This document shows, piece by piece, positions 16,823-24,319 of a stretch of 64,000 nucleotides of DNA; the first letter of the stretch is position 1; each line of letters opens with the position of its first letter. The stretch covers positions 31,419 through 95,418 of the forward strand of contig NZ_JAHFUY010000018.1 of NCBI RefSeq assembly GCF_023264895.1. The letters run 5' to 3'. The stretch is from Herbiconiux sp. Lineage in GTDB: Bacteria; Actinomycetota; Actinomycetes; Actinomycetales; Microbacteriaceae. The notes under the pieces were generated by a model. The model searched no databases. It saw only the letters and a program-made list of their open reading frames with translations, and had not been told where the DNA came from. A program made the position numbers and the translations under genes.

Positions 16823-16966
16823 CCGCCACCGCGGCAGCCCGCCCTGTCGGCACCGCCCGGCACCCACCCCACACGCGCTCGCCCGCCGGATGTTCACGGG
16901 CAGCGCTCAGGAGGTCGGCGGGATGCTCACGAGGAAAGCCCAACGCGTCCGGGTACGGTGAGGGGC

Positions 16967-17734
16967 ATGCCCCGTCGCCGAGCCGAGCCCGTGTACACCG
17001 TCGCCATCGGGGTGGGGCGCACGCTCTTCGCGTCGTGGCGGCTGAAGCGCCGGGCCACCGGCCTCGAGAACATCCCGGATGCGGGCGGTGCCGTGTTCGC
17101 CATGACGCACTTCGGCTACCTCGAGTTCGCGCTCGTGGAGTGGCAGACCTGGCTGCACAATCGCCGACGCGTGCGCTTCATGGCCACCAAGCGCGCCTTC
17201 GACAAGCCCGTCGTGGGCAGTCTGCTGCGGGGCATGAAGCACATCCCGGTCGACATGAGCGCCGGCGGCGAGGCCTACGCACAGGCCGTGGCGGCGCTCG
17301 GGCGGGGTGAGATCATCGGTGTCTTCCCCGAGGCGGGCGTGAGCGCGAGCTTCACGGTGCGCGACCTCAAGTCGGGAGCCGTGCGCCTCGCCGCTCAGGC
17401 CGGGGTGCCGATCATCCCGGTGGCGGTCTGGGGCGGCCAGCGATTGCTCACCAAGAACCGCAAGATCCGGCTGCGCGACCGCTTCGGCGTGCAGGTCCAC
17501 TTCGCCTTCGGTGCCCCGCAGGTCGTCGCCGAGGGAGACGACGTCGCGGCAGCGACCGCCCGGCTCCGCGAGACGCTCCAGGAACTCACCGACACCCTCC
17601 AGCGCGACTACCCCGTCGACGGCACCGGCCAGTGGTGGCAGCCCAAGCACCTCGGCGGAACAGCTCCCACCCCGGAGGAGGCGGCCGCCTCCGACGCCGA
17701 GCGCGACCGCCGCCGCGCCCTCCACGGCACCTGA
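16967..17734 (+). CDS. PlsC-like acyltransferase (HX4E variant)
   Basis: A 255-residue 1-acyl-glycerol-3-phosphate acyltransferase-like protein that would acylate a lipid acceptor at the inner membrane face. Motif I appears as THFGYLEF, giving H-x4-E rather than the usual H-x4-D. Motif II is GEIIGVFPEAGVSASFTVRDLKSGAVRLA, the FPE-x-SFxVRxxKxGA pattern typical of actinobacterial members. Motif IV is GVPIIPVAVWGG. A TACGGT element ends 7 bp before the ATG without a ribosome site, so it is probably leaderless; a GTG 9 bp upstream is the alternative start. The hydrophilic C-terminus is variable. The conservative Asp-to-Glu change may or may not preserve activity. Confidence 0.86.
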   Translation: MPRRRAEPVYTVAIGVGRTLFASWRLKRRATGLENIPDAGGAVFAMTHFGYLEFALVEWQTWLHNRRRVRFMATKRAFDKPVVGSLLRGMKHIPVDMSAGGEAYAQAVAALGRGEIIGVFPEAGVSASFTVRDLKSGAVRLAAQAGVPIIPVAVWGGQRLLTKNRKIRLRDRFGVQVHFAFGAPQVVAEGDDVAAATARLRETLQELTDTLQRDYPVDGTGQWWQPKHLGGTAPTPEEAAASDAERDRRRALHGT

Positions 17735-17750
17735 GCCCGGCCCGCCCCGC

Positions 17751-17976
17751 CGCAGCGTCAGCCTCAGCCCCCGCCGCAGCGTCAGCCTGAGCTCCTGCCT
17801 TAACCCCCGCCGCAGCGTCAGCCTGAGCTCCTGCCTTAACCCCCGCCGCAGCCGCAGCCGCAGCCCCAGCCCCGCCGCAGCCGCGGCCTAAGCCCTTGCC
17901 GCAGCCGCAGCCCCTGCCCCCGCCGCAGCCTCAGCCCCTGCCGCAGCCTCAGCCTCAGCCTCAGCCTCAGCCTCAG
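17751..17976. repeat. low-complexity tandem repeat tract
   Basis: The gap between the acyltransferase and the cupin holds a 36-bp unit repeated exactly twice (17775-17810 and 17811-17846) after a shortened copy at 17751-17774. Trinucleotide-like CCGCAG runs follow, and the tract ends in about five CCTCAG hexamers (about 17945-17976). The last hexamer overlaps the ancestral stop codon of the cupin gene. Strand slippage in such a tract is expected. Confidence 0.8.
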
Positions 17977-18376
17977 AGGACGTAGACCTTCCGCAGCGTC
18001 TCCGTGATCGTCCAGCGCGTGCGGGTGCCGGCGGCCAGCCGCCCAACGGTCCCCGGCGCGAGCTCGAGCGGCTCGGGCAGCTCCCCGCCGCCGCCTCGCC
18101 GGCCTCCGAATCATCGCCACGGCTCAAGAACTCGACCCGCCCACGTCCCGCCAGCACCACGAAGACCTCGTCGGCCTCCGTGTCGGTCACGACGCCGGGT
18201 GTGATCTCCCACAGCCCGATCCGCCGATCGCCCTCCACCACGAGCTCCGCGGTCGCGGTCGTCGGTGCACCCGCCACCACGTCGTCCGACGCCACGGCCT
18301 CGTGCGAGAGCTCGCCCTCGAGCGCCGCCACGGCGGCGTTGGCCGCCAGACCGGATTCGTCCCGGACATCAGTCAT
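17973..18376 (-). pseudogene. cupin gene with single-base frameshift
   Basis: The first 90 or so codons encode a cupin of the ethanolamine-utilisation EutQ/DUF861-like type: RRIGLWEITPGVVTDTEADEVFVVLAGRGRVEF. The reading frame then leaves the family at GEAAAG, near 18083-18092. Continuing in the other frame after a GGGG run gives ELPEPLELAPGTVGRL and TRTRWTITETLRKVYVL followed by TGA at 17973-17975, exactly the expected cupin C-terminus. One missing G explains it. The unshifted frame instead runs on into the tandem repeats as an Glu-Ala polymer. The ATG at 18374-18376 has a GGGAGGG ribosome site. This is either a real inactivating deletion or a homopolymer sequencing error. Confidence 0.8.
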
Positions 18377-18427
18377 GTCACGTCCCTCCCTCATCGTTCG
18401 AAGTCACACGCGACCACGGGGATCCGC

Positions 18428-18892
18428 TCACCACGGGGACCACGCGCGGAGCTCGTCCGCCGTCATGGGCCTGAGCGAGTCGGGCATCGGCCACGGAAGC
18501 TCGAACTGCTCGAGCGATGCGGTGATGTCCCCGAAGTCGTCCCTCTTCACCACGATCCTCGCAGTGCTCACCTCGACGATCCGCACGCGAACGTCATAGA
18601 CCCCACCACCCACCTCGTCGGTGGGATCACCAGCCGCCAGGTCGTCGGCTGCACCGCTCCCCTCGCCCACCCCGGCGCCCCCACCCCGCCGCAGCAGATA
18701 CGCGTCGGCGAGGTACCCGATCCCCAGCTCGTCGAGCAGTTCCTCGGCCGCGAGCCACTCGACCGCGGCCGATCGGTCCCGCCCCAGCAGATCCACGGCC
18801 ACGAAACCCTCGCCCTCCGGCCGCATCCACCCCACGAGCTCGCCGTCCCCACGACGATGCTCGATTCAGGAGTCGCTCGGGCCGCCGTTCAT
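18428..18892 (-). pseudogene. hypothetical gene with in-frame TGA at codon 9
   Basis: A frame beginning at the ATG 18890-18892 reads MNGGPSDS, hits TGA (18866-18868), then continues as IEHRRGDGELVGWMRPEGEG and on to 18428 with normal codon use. The segment just after the TGA looks like genuine family sequence, so a TGG (Trp) to TGA change is likely. Translation could restart at the GTG at 18833-18835 (a 135-residue product), which would lose the conserved start. The protein is acidic, soluble, and has a Gly/Ala-rich middle and the C-terminus LEQFELPWPMPDSLRPMTADEL. Function is unknown. It lies 51 bp from the damaged cupin gene. Confidence 0.62.
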
Positions 18893-19099
18893 CCACACAG
18901 GCTAGCGGGCGACGCCCCAGACCCCGGTGTCACCCGCACCCTGTCGACCACCCGCGGCGACCCCGCATCCGCCCGTTTCGATTCAGAAGTGCAAACCTCC
19001 CGACATCCGAGCCGCATACCGCGCCGGATGCACGCTCGTTTGGCGAACCGAACGGATCCCGTCGCCGTACACCCGCAGACAGCACGGCGAGCCCGCACC

Positions 19100-20761
19100 T
19101 CACCGCTCGACGACCTGCCCCGCCTCCACCACCCACTGCCGATCGAGCCGCACGGTCGAGAGCATCCGCCGGTCGTGCGTCACGAGCAGCAGCGTGCCCG
19201 TGTACGACTCCAGCGCCTCCTCCAGCTGCTCGATCGCCACCAGATCGAGGTGGTTCGTCGGCTCGTCCAGCACGAGCAGGTTCACCCCGCGGGCCTGCAG
19301 CAGCGCGAGCCCCGCCCGCGTGCGCTCCCCGGGCGAGAGCTCGTCGACGGGCCGCCCCACGTGATCCGCCTTGAGCCCGAACTTCGCCAGCAGCGTGCGC
19401 ACCTCGGCCACCGGCCACTCGGGCACCTGCTCCTCGAACCGGGCGGCGAGGGGCACCGAGCCCGCGAGCACGGCCCGCGCCTGGTCGATCTCACCGATCG
19501 CCACCGACGCCCCGAGCGAAGCCGTCCCCGAGGAGGGGGCGACCCGTCCGAGCAGCAGCCGCAGCAGCGTCGACTTGCCGGCACCGTTGGGCCCGGTGAT
19601 CCCGATCCGGTCGCCCGCCGACACCTGCAGCGACACCGGACCGAGCGTGAACGACCCCTGCGTCACCGTGGCGGCAGACAGCGTCGACACGACCCCCGAC
19701 GACCGCGGTGCCGCCCCGATCGTGAACTGCAGCTGCCATTCCTTGCGCGGCTCCTCGACCTCGTCGAGCCGCGCGATCCGGCTCTCCATCTGCCGCACCT
19801 TCTGCGCCTGCTTCTCGCTCGACTCGGCCGAGGCCTTGCGCCGGATCTTGTCGTTGTCGGGCGACTTCTTCATCGCGTTCCGCACGCCCTGGCTCGACCA
19901 CTCGCGCTGCACGCGGGCCCGCGAGACGAGGTCATCCTTCTTGGCGGCGAACTCGTCGTACTCCTCCCGCGCGTGCCGGCGCGCGGTGGCCCGCTCCTCG
20001 AGATAGGCGTCGTAGCCACCGCCGTAGACCCGGTTCGTGCCCTGAGCGAGGTCGAGCTCGAGCACGCGCGTGACGCTCCGCGCCAGGAACTCGCGGTCGT
20101 GGCTCACGAGCACGACCCCGCCGCGGAGTCCGGTGATGAAGGCCTCGAGCCGCTCGAGCCCGTCGAGGTCGAGGTCGTTCGTCGGCTCGTCGAGCAGCAC
20201 GATGTCGAAGCGCGAGAGCAGCAGCGCCGCGAGCCCCACGCGCGCGGCCTGACCGCCCGAGAGCGAGGTCATGAGCGCCGAGCCCGCCACCTCGAGCCCG
20301 AGCTCGGCGAGCACCGCGGGCAGGCGCTCCTCGAGGTCGGCGGCCCCGCTGGCGAGCCACCGCTCGAGGGCGCTCGAATACACGTCGGCCGGATCCGGGG
20401 CACCGGGCTCCGTCGAGGACAGCACGGGCGAGGCGAGCGCGTTCGCGGCCGCATCCATCTCGGCGGTGGCGAGGGTCGTGCCCGTCCGCCGCCCCACGTA
20501 CTCCGCCACGGTCTCACCGGGCACGCGCTCGTGCTCCTGCGGCAGCCAGCCCACGAAGGCATCGGCAGGAGCGAGCGACACGGACCCCTCGAGCGGCTCG
20601 TCGATCCCGGCGAGGATCCGCAGGAGCGTCGACTTGCCGGCCCCGTTGGCCCCCACGACGCCCACGACGTCGCCGGGCGCCACCACGAGGTCGAGCGAGC
20701 TGAACAGGGTGCGGTGGTCGTGCCCACCGGCGACCCCCTTGGCGACGAGCGTTGCGGTCAT
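19100..20761 (-). CDS. ABC-F family ATPase
   Basis: A 553-residue soluble protein with two ABC ATPase domains and no membrane spans, the ABC-F layout of ribosome-associated translation factors and antibiotic-resistance proteins. Domain 1 has Walker A GANGAGKST, signature LSGGQ and Walker B LLDEPTND. Domain 2 has Walker A GPNGAGKST, an altered signature LSPGE and Walker B LVLDEPTNH. The charged linker between them (about residues 250-320, KKDDLVSRARVQREWSSQG) corresponds to the P-site tRNA interaction motif region. The ATG at 20759-20761 is unambiguous. It is monocistronic. Whether it is a housekeeping (EttA/Uup-like) or resistance type cannot be decided here. Confidence 0.93.
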   Translation of the reverse strand: MTATLVAKGVAGGHDHRTLFSSLDLVVAPGDVVGVVGANGAGKSTLLRILAGIDEPLEGSVSLAPADAFVGWLPQEHERVPGETVAEYVGRRTGTTLATAEMDAAANALASPVLSSTEPGAPDPADVYSSALERWLASGAADLEERLPAVLAELGLEVAGSALMTSLSGGQAARVGLAALLLSRFDIVLLDEPTNDLDLDGLERLEAFITGLRGGVVLVSHDREFLARSVTRVLELDLAQGTNRVYGGGYDAYLEERATARRHAREEYDEFAAKKDDLVSRARVQREWSSQGVRNAMKKSPDNDKIRRKASAESSEKQAQKVRQMESRIARLDEVEEPRKEWQLQFTIGAAPRSSGVVSTLSAATVTQGSFTLGPVSLQVSAGDRIGITGPNGAGKSTLLRLLLGRVAPSSGTASLGASVAIGEIDQARAVLAGSVPLAARFEEQVPEWPVAEVRTLLAKFGLKADHVGRPVDELSPGERTRAGLALLQARGVNLLVLDEPTNHLDLVAIEQLEEALESYTGTLLLVTHDRRMLSTVRLDRQWVVEAGQVVER

Positions 20762-20865
20762 CCCCCCATGCTCTCGCAGTTCACCGAGCGGATGCGACGC
20801 AGCAGTCGGCCCGAGCCGCCAGGCCCCTCACGCGGGGCGCCACAGAATGCGGTCGCGACGCTCCC

Positions 20866-22083
20866 TCAGCCGTAGATCCGCCGCGACGCGATCCGCGCCC
20901 CCTCGCCGAGCGCTCGCAGCTTCGCCTCGGCGATCTGCGGGTGCACGCGGCCGCCGAGCCCGCAGTCGGTCGATGCGATCACGTTCGCGGGCCCCACGAG
21001 CGACGCGAAGTTCTCGATCCGGTCGGCGATGAGCTCCGGATGCTCCACCACGTTCGTGGCGTGGCTCACCACCCCGGGCAGGATCTTCCTTCCCTCGGGC
21101 AGCTCCACGTCGCGCCACACCTTCCACTCGTGCTCGTGCCTCGCGTTGGCGGCCTCGAACGTGTACTGCCCGGCGTTCACCTCGAGCATGAGCGGCGCGA
21201 TGTGCCTGAACTCCAGGTCGGTGGTGTGCGGACCGTGCCAGCTGCCCCAGCACAGGTGGTACCGGATGCGATCGGCCGGCAGCCCGCGGAGCGCATGGTT
21301 GAGCGCCTCGACCCGGATGCGCGTGAAGGCGAGGTAGTCCTCCACGCTGGGCGCGGGGTTGATCTGGTCCCAGTTCTCGGCCATCGACGGGTCGTCGAGC
21401 TGGAGGATGAGGCCGCCGTCGATGATGGCGGTGTACTCCTCGCGCATGACCTCGGCCCAGGCCCAGATGTGCTCCTCGTCGGTGGCGTAGAAGTCGTTGC
21501 GGATGCGGGCTCCCGATCCGGGCGCGATCGAGGTGATGAAGCCGTCCTGGATGCCGGCGGCGTCGAGGGCGCTGCGGAGGTTCCGCACGTCCGAGGCGAT
21601 CGCCTCCTGACCGATGTAGCGGAGCGGGCCCGTGGTGCTCGGGAACGCCGTGGCGCGCGAGCCCGTGGCGATCCCCGAGTCGGGGTCGGCGTAGGCGTCG
21701 GCGAACCGCTGCCGATCGCGGCGATCGGTGAAGCTCGTGAGGCGCACCCGGCCGGGCTCGGAGCGCACGGGGCCCTCGTTGAAGACGTTGACGTCGGTCA
21801 CCGAGAGGCCACCCACGCGCTGGAACGAGTACGACCACCAGGCGCCGTAGTCGACCGCGCTCGTCATGGCCTTGCCGAACTCGCCGTCGCCCGGCACGGT
21901 GATGCCGTAGTCGGCCTGGCGCGCCACGAGGTCGGCGACGGCGCTCGAGAGCAGCGCGTCGAACTCGGGTGTGCGCTCGAGGGTGAAGCCGTCGTCGGCG
22001 AGCCGCCGCGCGTCGTTGGCCGCGATGAGCTCGGGCGTGCGGGGAAGGCTTCCGGCGTGGGTGGTCTCGATCCGGTCGGTCAT
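20866..22083 (-). CDS. MetE C-terminal-like cobalamin-independent methyltransferase
   Basis: A 405-residue TIM-barrel protein resembling the catalytic C-terminal half of cobalamin-independent methionine synthase (MetE/UROD superfamily). Zinc-ligand positions are visible as YHLCWGS (His and Cys), a glutamate in LEVNAGQYTFEAAN and a cysteine in ASTDCGLGGR. The N-terminal half needed for folate binding in full MetE is missing, so this is a stand-alone core of the type seen in many actinobacteria; the methyl donor and acceptor are not known. The N-terminus HAGSLPRTPEL is typical. ATG 22081-22083 is preferred over a TTG three codons upstream. Confidence 0.87.
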   Translation of the reverse strand: MTDRIETTHAGSLPRTPELIAANDARRLADDGFTLERTPEFDALLSSAVADLVARQADYGITVPGDGEFGKAMTSAVDYGAWWSYSFQRVGGLSVTDVNVFNEGPVRSEPGRVRLTSFTDRRDRQRFADAYADPDSGIATGSRATAFPSTTGPLRYIGQEAIASDVRNLRSALDAAGIQDGFITSIAPGSGARIRNDFYATDEEHIWAWAEVMREEYTAIIDGGLILQLDDPSMAENWDQINPAPSVEDYLAFTRIRVEALNHALRGLPADRIRYHLCWGSWHGPHTTDLEFRHIAPLMLEVNAGQYTFEAANARHEHEWKVWRDVELPEGRKILPGVVSHATNVVEHPELIADRIENFASLVGPANVIASTDCGLGGRVHPQIAEAKLRALGEGARIASRRIYG

Positions 22084-22110
22084 GCCGCCCAACCTACTGC
22101 GCGGGCAGCC

Positions 22111-22788
22111 CTACTGGTCGAGCAGTTCCGAGGCGTTGGTGGTGCAGCTCGCGGTCGCGTACGCGCCGGAGCTCTCCTGCTCCACGAGGATGCGGCCGTC
22201 GAGGATGATGCGGCAGATCACCGTTCCGTCGTCGGCCCCGTTCACGGCCGTGAGCGTGTAGCTGGCGTAGCTGTCGGCGCCGCCGTAGGCCACGTCGAAG
22301 TCCTCCTCGAAGGGCAGTCGTTGCGAGGTGACCTGCTCGGTGGTCTCGACGCCGTCGGTGGAGACCGTGTAGGTGATGTCGACGTCCGATCCGGTGCCGT
22401 CGACCTGGTAGACGAGCGGGATCTCGGCGCCGAGCACGCCGTCCGGGCTGCCCGCGGGGTCGAGCAGGTTGCCGAAGAAGACGAAGGTGTAGACGATCGC
22501 GAGGATGCTCGAGAGCACGAGCGCGATGAATCCGAGGACGGCCCCGGCGACGGCCGACCCCTTGGGCCCCGTGCGGATGATGCCGATGATGCCGAGCACC
22601 ACGGCCGCGAGCGCGATGAGCACGGCGAGGAAGTTGAAGATCGGGATGAAGGCGCCCACGAAGGCCACGATCCCCGCGATCAGCGCGGCGAGCCCGAAGC
22701 GGTTGCGGGCGGGCGCGCCCGAGGCCGGTGTCGTGTGGCCGGGAGGAGTCTGCGGAGCGGGCTGGTAGGGCGGCGGCTGCGAAGTCAT
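22111..22788 (-). CDS. DUF4190 membrane protein with MmpS-like C-terminus
   Basis: A 225-residue membrane protein. A proline-rich cytosolic tail (residues 1-30) precedes the DUF4190 segment, a pair of spans (about 31-56 and 60-80) and a third at about 80-105. The extracytoplasmic C-terminal domain of about 115 residues begins near IPLVYQVDG. It shows the MmpS-like pattern: DITYTVSTDG, LPFEEDFDV, TVICRIILDGRILVEQ and ATASC. MmpS proteins assist lipid or siderophore transporters in mycobacteria, but no MmpL partner is present here. The minus-strand ATG at 22786-22788 is clear. Confidence 0.82.
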   Translation of the reverse strand: MTSQPPPYQPAPQTPPGHTTPASGAPARNRFGLAALIAGIVAFVGAFIPIFNFLAVLIALAAVVLGIIGIIRTGPKGSAVAGAVLGFIALVLSSILAIVYTFVFFGNLLDPAGSPDGVLGAEIPLVYQVDGTGSDVDITYTVSTDGVETTEQVTSQRLPFEEDFDVAYGGADSYASYTLTAVNGADDGTVICRIILDGRILVEQESSGAYATASCTTNASELLDQ

Positions 22789-22842
22789 GCCCCGATGATG
22801 CCAGAATCCGGCCTCGATGCCTCGTCATCATGACTACTGAGG

Positions 22843-22870
22843 TATACTCACCCCAGCCGGGGGTCGAGAG
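22843..22870 (+). promoter_or_regulatory. promoter -10 and RBS for the 22879 gene
   Basis: A near-consensus -10 TATACT lies at 22843-22848 and a GAGAGGA ribosome site at 22866-22872, in a locally AT-richer stretch. The closest good -35 is not obvious. This is one of the few canonical leadered promoters in the window. Confidence 0.55.
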
Positions 22871-22878
22871 GAATCAAC

Positions 22879-23379
22879 ATGACAGACCTACCCTCCTGGA
22901 TCGGTGATCTGCCAGCGTGGATCACCACGCTCGCGGTCGCCATATCCGCGTCCCAGTATCTCGCTGAGCGCTCGAAGCGGCGTGAAGAGGTCGAGCGCGC
23001 CTCCCAGGCGCAAGCGACCCATCTCTCCGCGTGGGCCGTAACCGATGCCGGCGAGCGTCGCACCTACGGCATCCGGCTCTCGAACACGTCCGGTTCGACG
23101 TTCCACGATGTGCGGATCGACGCGGTCATTCACGACCGTCCGGTTGCGCGCCCGATAATCCTGAAGATCGTGCCTCCGGGTGATTACTTCATCGAGCACA
23201 CCAAGAACGGCGATGCCTCGTGGGAGCTCGCACAGTCGGTCGATGAACATGACGGATGGCTCCGTCCCCTGATGCAGTCCGACAAGTACCGAGTCACCCG
23301 GATGACCTTCAACGACAACCGCAATCGTTCCTGGGCCACCGACGACCACGCCGTCCTTCGCATGGATACCGAGCGCTGA
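22879..23379 (+). CDS. hypothetical membrane-tethered protein
   Basis: A 166-residue protein with one short hydrophobic N-terminal segment (about residues 11-29) followed by a basic, helical stretch (ERSKRREEVERASQAQATH). A beta-rich domain follows with YGIRLSNTSGSTFHDVRIDAVIHD and IVPPGDYFIEH. The pattern of a membrane anchor plus an immunoglobulin-like domain suggests a small sensor or structural protein; I cannot assign a family. It has lower GC and clearer promoter signals than its neighbours, which may hint at recent acquisition. Confidence 0.7.
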   Translation: MTDLPSWIGDLPAWITTLAVAISASQYLAERSKRREEVERASQAQATHLSAWAVTDAGERRTYGIRLSNTSGSTFHDVRIDAVIHDRPVARPIILKIVPPGDYFIEHTKNGDASWELAQSVDEHDGWLRPLMQSDKYRVTRMTFNDNRNRSWATDDHAVLRMDTER

Positions 23380-23404
23380 CTTCTTCCAGCCCACGCTTCC
23401 GCGA

Positions 23405-23473
23405 GTGAGTCGCGTCGAAGTGTCGCCAAACCGGGGATCTTGGCCGGATTGAGGACACTTCGACGCGACTCAC
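23405..23473. repeat. palindromic intergenic repeat, copy 2
   Basis: A perfect 20-bp inverted repeat with arms at 23405-23424 and 23454-23473 and a 29-bp loop. The arm begins GTGAGTCGCG and continues TCGAAGTGTC. The left arm and loop entry are identical over 25 bases to copy 1 at 9896-9920. It lies between two plus-strand genes and may also terminate transcription. Confidence 0.8.
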
Positions 23474-23516
23474 TAGCGGGGCGCGCGGGGTGGGGGCCGC
23501 TCGCTAGGGTGGACGG

Positions 23517-24236
23517 ATGCTCCTCGTCTTCGCCGGCCTCGCCGCGCTCGCGGGCGTGTGGTGCCTCGTCGCCCCGCCGCGCGCCATGCTCTTCGGATCG
23601 CGCTGGCAGCTGCGGGACGGCGAGCGGGCCGAACCGAGCCCCGCGCTCATCGGCTGGACCCGCGCCTCCGGCGTGCTCCTCCTCCTGCTCGCCGCCGCGA
23701 TGACCGTGGGCTACTTCGTGACGCAGGGGCAGGGCGAGGCTCGCGAGTCGCTCAAGGAGGCCTGGGGCATCGGCCGCTACCTCTCCTCCGACGAGCTCGA
23801 GATCGAGCTCGACCCGGAGGTCGAACGGGTCGAGAGCGTGGAGGCGACGCTCGCCGGCTACACCGATGTCGAGCAGGGCCTCCGGGTCTGGCGCTCGGCG
23901 ATCGTGGGGGTCGACCCCGTCGGCGACCTCGGAGGCGACGTCGAGGACGGCGATCTCATCGTCGCCGTGCGTGCGGGAGCCTGCCGCCCTGGCCCCGTTC
24001 TCGTCGAGGAGTCCGACACCGCGGTCACCGTCTCGGTCACCGGTGTCGGCAACGCCTTCTCCTCCGGCGAGGTCATCCCCTGCGGCGCGAGCGGCACGAA
24101 GCTCCTCATGGACCCCGACGCGGAGGAGCTCCGACTCGTCCGCATCCCCCTCGACGACCCCCTCGGCGACCGCGAGCTCATCCTCCCGGATCCGCCCGAG
24201 CGCGAAGGCGAACCGGTGACGATCCCCGGCTCCTGA
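23517..24236 (+). CDS. DUF6199-like membrane protein
   Basis: A 239-residue protein with two N-terminal spans (about residues 1-20 and 45-68) separated by RAMLFGSRWQLRDGERAEPSPALIGWTRASG. That segment is the region resembling DUF6199 (a W-x-L-x-D-G-E-x-x-PS pattern). The remaining 165 residues form an acidic extracytoplasmic domain with paired strands (EIELDPEVERVESVEATLAGY, AVTVSVTGVGNAF). A TAGGGT element ends 6 bp before the ATG, and no ribosome site is present, so the message is probably leaderless. Function is unknown. Confidence 0.75.
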   Translation: MLLVFAGLAALAGVWCLVAPPRAMLFGSRWQLRDGERAEPSPALIGWTRASGVLLLLLAAAMTVGYFVTQGQGEARESLKEAWGIGRYLSSDELEIELDPEVERVESVEATLAGYTDVEQGLRVWRSAIVGVDPVGDLGGDVEDGDLIVAVRAGACRPGPVLVEESDTAVTVSVTGVGNAFSSGEVIPCGASGTKLLMDPDAEELRLVRIPLDDPLGDRELILPDPPEREGEPVTIPGS

Positions 24237-24247
24237 GCCGAAGGCGG

Positions 24248-24262
24248 CCGGGCCCAGCCCGG
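24248..24262. terminator. possible hairpin between convergent genes
   Basis: A 6-bp stem CCGGGC/GCCCGG with a CCA loop lies 12 bp after the DUF6199 stop and before the convergent UbiB stop. There is no T-tract, so terminator function is only possible. Confidence 0.3.
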
Positions 24263-24319
24263 TGCAGAATGCCCGATGCCGATCGCCGGTGCCGACTGCC
24301 GAACCCGTCGCCGAACCCC

